A program made the position numbers and the translations under genes. Source: Candidatus Sulfotelmatobacter sp. (GTDB lineage Bacteria > Acidobacteriota > Terriglobia > Terriglobales > Acidobacteriaceae). From it: a DNA stretch of 6,282 nucleotides. The notes under the pieces were generated by a model. The model was not told the origin of the DNA, searched no databases, and saw only the letters and a program-made list of their open reading frames with translations. Location: positions 1-6,282 of the forward strand of contig JASHRE010000282.1 in assembly GCA_030037515.1 (NCBI GenBank), in the 5' to 3' direction. This document shows positions 5,195 through 6,282 of the stretch, piece by piece. Within the stretch, counting starts at the first letter, position 1. Each line of letters begins with the position of its first letter.

Positions 5195-6282
5195 ATGCGT
5201 TTTGAGCGAGCCAGCGGGATCCTTCTTCATCCCACTTCCCTGCCGGGTGGGCATGGGATCGGCGATTTCGGCCCCGAAGCGAACAGATTTATCGATTTCC
5301 TGCAATCGGCAGGACTAAAACTCTGGCAGGTCCTTCCCCTCAATCCGACCGGGTTCGCCGATTCCCCATTTCAATGCTTTTCTGCGAGTGCAGGAAATCC
5401 GTTGTTAATCAGCCTTGAACGGCTCGCTGATTCCGGACTCTTGAGTCGAGTCGACTTGGAGAATGTGCCCGAGTTTCCTTTGGAAAGTGTTGAATACGAG
5501 GCGGCAAGCCATTTCAAGATGCCGCTCCTCAGGCAGGCCGCGCGCAAGTTCTTCGCCGACGCTTCCGTCGAAGACAGGAAGAACTTTGAAGACTTTGTGC
5601 GAGCGAACTCCAATTGGCTCGATGACTTTGCGCTTTTCATGGCGGTGAAGGAAGCGCATGGAATGCCGTCATGGACCGAATGGCCAGCCGATATCGCAGG
5701 CCGCGATCACGTCGCTTTGACCCGGTGGACGGAACAGCTGTCGGCTGAAACCAACGCACACAAGTTTCTGCAATATGAATTTTTCCGGCAGTGGCAGGCG
5801 TTACGAGCTTATGGGCGCGAGAGGAATGTGCGCGTTATCGGCGACATTCCGATTTATGTTGCGCTCGACAGCGCCGACGTCTGGGCGAACCGGCAGTTTT
5901 TTCTTTTGGATGAACGCGGCCGACCGGAGAAGGTCGCCGGCGTTCCTCCGGATTATTTCAGCTCCACCGGACAACTCTGGGGCAATCCGATCTACAACTG
6001 GGCGCGCCTGAAAGAGACCAATTATGAGTGGTGGATCGAACGGATGCGCTCGTCGCTGCGGCTTTATGATTTCGTGCGCATCGACCACTTCCGCGGATTT
6101 GAAGCGTATTGGGAGGTTCCGGCGGGCGAGACCACAGCGATGCACGGCCGCTGGGTCAAAGGCCCAAGCCGAGAGCTGTTTGGCGTGCTCCGCGAAAAAT
6201 TAGGCGATCTGCCCGTGATTGCTGAGAACCTGGGCGTGATCACACCGGAAGTCGAAGCGATTCGCCACGAGTTCGGGCTGCC
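5195..6282 (+). CDS. malQ: 4-alpha-glucanotransferase (amylomaltase, GH77), 3' end outside window
   Basis: The first 362 residues of MalQ are visible; the gene is cut by the right edge. The enzyme transfers 4-alpha-glucan chains between maltodextrins in the cytoplasm, for maltose/starch use or glycogen turnover. Motifs appear in family order: SGILLHPTSLPG (7-18), WQVLPLNPTG (44-53), SAGNPLLISL (65-74), GDIPIYVA (216-223), the PPDYFSSTGQLWGNP loop (251-265), RIDHFRGFEAYWE with nucleophile Asp297 (295-307), and AENLG with acid/base Glu344 (343-347). The third catalytic Asp, in the family's THDNDT-type motif, would lie beyond the window. The N-terminus aligns residue for residue with the short Thermus-type amylomaltase, so the start at 5195 and the absence of an N-terminal extension are well supported, although no clear Shine-Dalgarno precedes it. 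Where Thermus has GYGDSPY this protein has GFADSPF, so Tyr54 and Tyr59 are both Phe. It is read divergently from the porin gene. An intact malQ of this type usually has about 500 codons. Confidence 0.96.
   Translation, partial: MRFERASGILLHPTSLPGGHGIGDFGPEANRFIDFLQSAGLKLWQVLPLNPTGFADSPFQCFSASAGNPLLISLERLADSGLLSRVDLENVPEFPLESVEYEAASHFKMPLLRQAARKFFADASVEDRKNFEDFVRANSNWLDDFALFMAVKEAHGMPSWTEWPADIAGRDHVALTRWTEQLSAETNAHKFLQYEFFRQWQALRAYGRERNVRVIGDIPIYVALDSADVWANRQFFLLDERGRPEKVAGVPPDYFSSTGQLWGNPIYNWARLKETNYEWWIERMRSSLRLYDFVRIDHFRGFEAYWEVPAGETTAMHGRWVKGPSRELFGVLREKLGDLPVIAENLGVITPEVEAIRHEFGL

Noticed and set aside
4891..5318. Overlapping short open frames on both strands in the porin-malQ gap
   Set aside because: No motifs, no ribosome binding sites, mutual overlap, and some run into malQ antisense or in the wrong frame.

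Overview
The window reads as chromosomal DNA of a GC-rich diderm bacterium. A soil-type member of the Acidobacteriota is the best guess. This rests on the look of the porin (an OmpL/BBP2-like barrel preceded by a coiled coil and a long Pro/Ala linker), the exported amidohydrolase and the loose gene spacing. No ribosomal RNA or universal marker is present to confirm the phylum.

Layout, left to right. Positions 1-647 hold no intact gene. There is an open frame running in from the left edge (1-156, +) and scattered minus-strand coding-like fragments (178-614) that may be a decayed gene. A strong 14-bp hairpin (615-646) sits one base past the stop of the next gene. Positions 648-2159 (minus) encode an exported metal-dependent amidohydrolase with all expected metal ligands. 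The gap at 2160-2484 carries its ribosome binding site and a weak operator-like dyad. Positions 2485-2831 (minus) are the remains of a short-chain dehydrogenase/reductase (SDR) gene, damaged by a frameshift, an internal deletion that removed the active-site Tyr/Lys region, and loss of the N-terminal Rossmann part. Positions 2861-4750 (minus) encode a large outer-membrane beta-barrel porin whose start is best placed at 4750, not at the longest possible start at 4915. A 444-bp divergent gap follows. At 5195 a 4-alpha-glucanotransferase gene (malQ, GH77) starts on the plus strand and runs off the right edge with 362 complete codons visible.

The three intact genes do not form an obvious operon or shared pathway. 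The porin and malQ are divergent and could share regulation, and a sugar or oligosaccharide link is conceivable but not shown. No CRISPR array, tRNA, rRNA, insertion sequence or new defence-like system was found. The most informative non-standard items are the multiply damaged SDR remnant, the hairpin after the amidohydrolase stop, and the fragmentary region 178-614.
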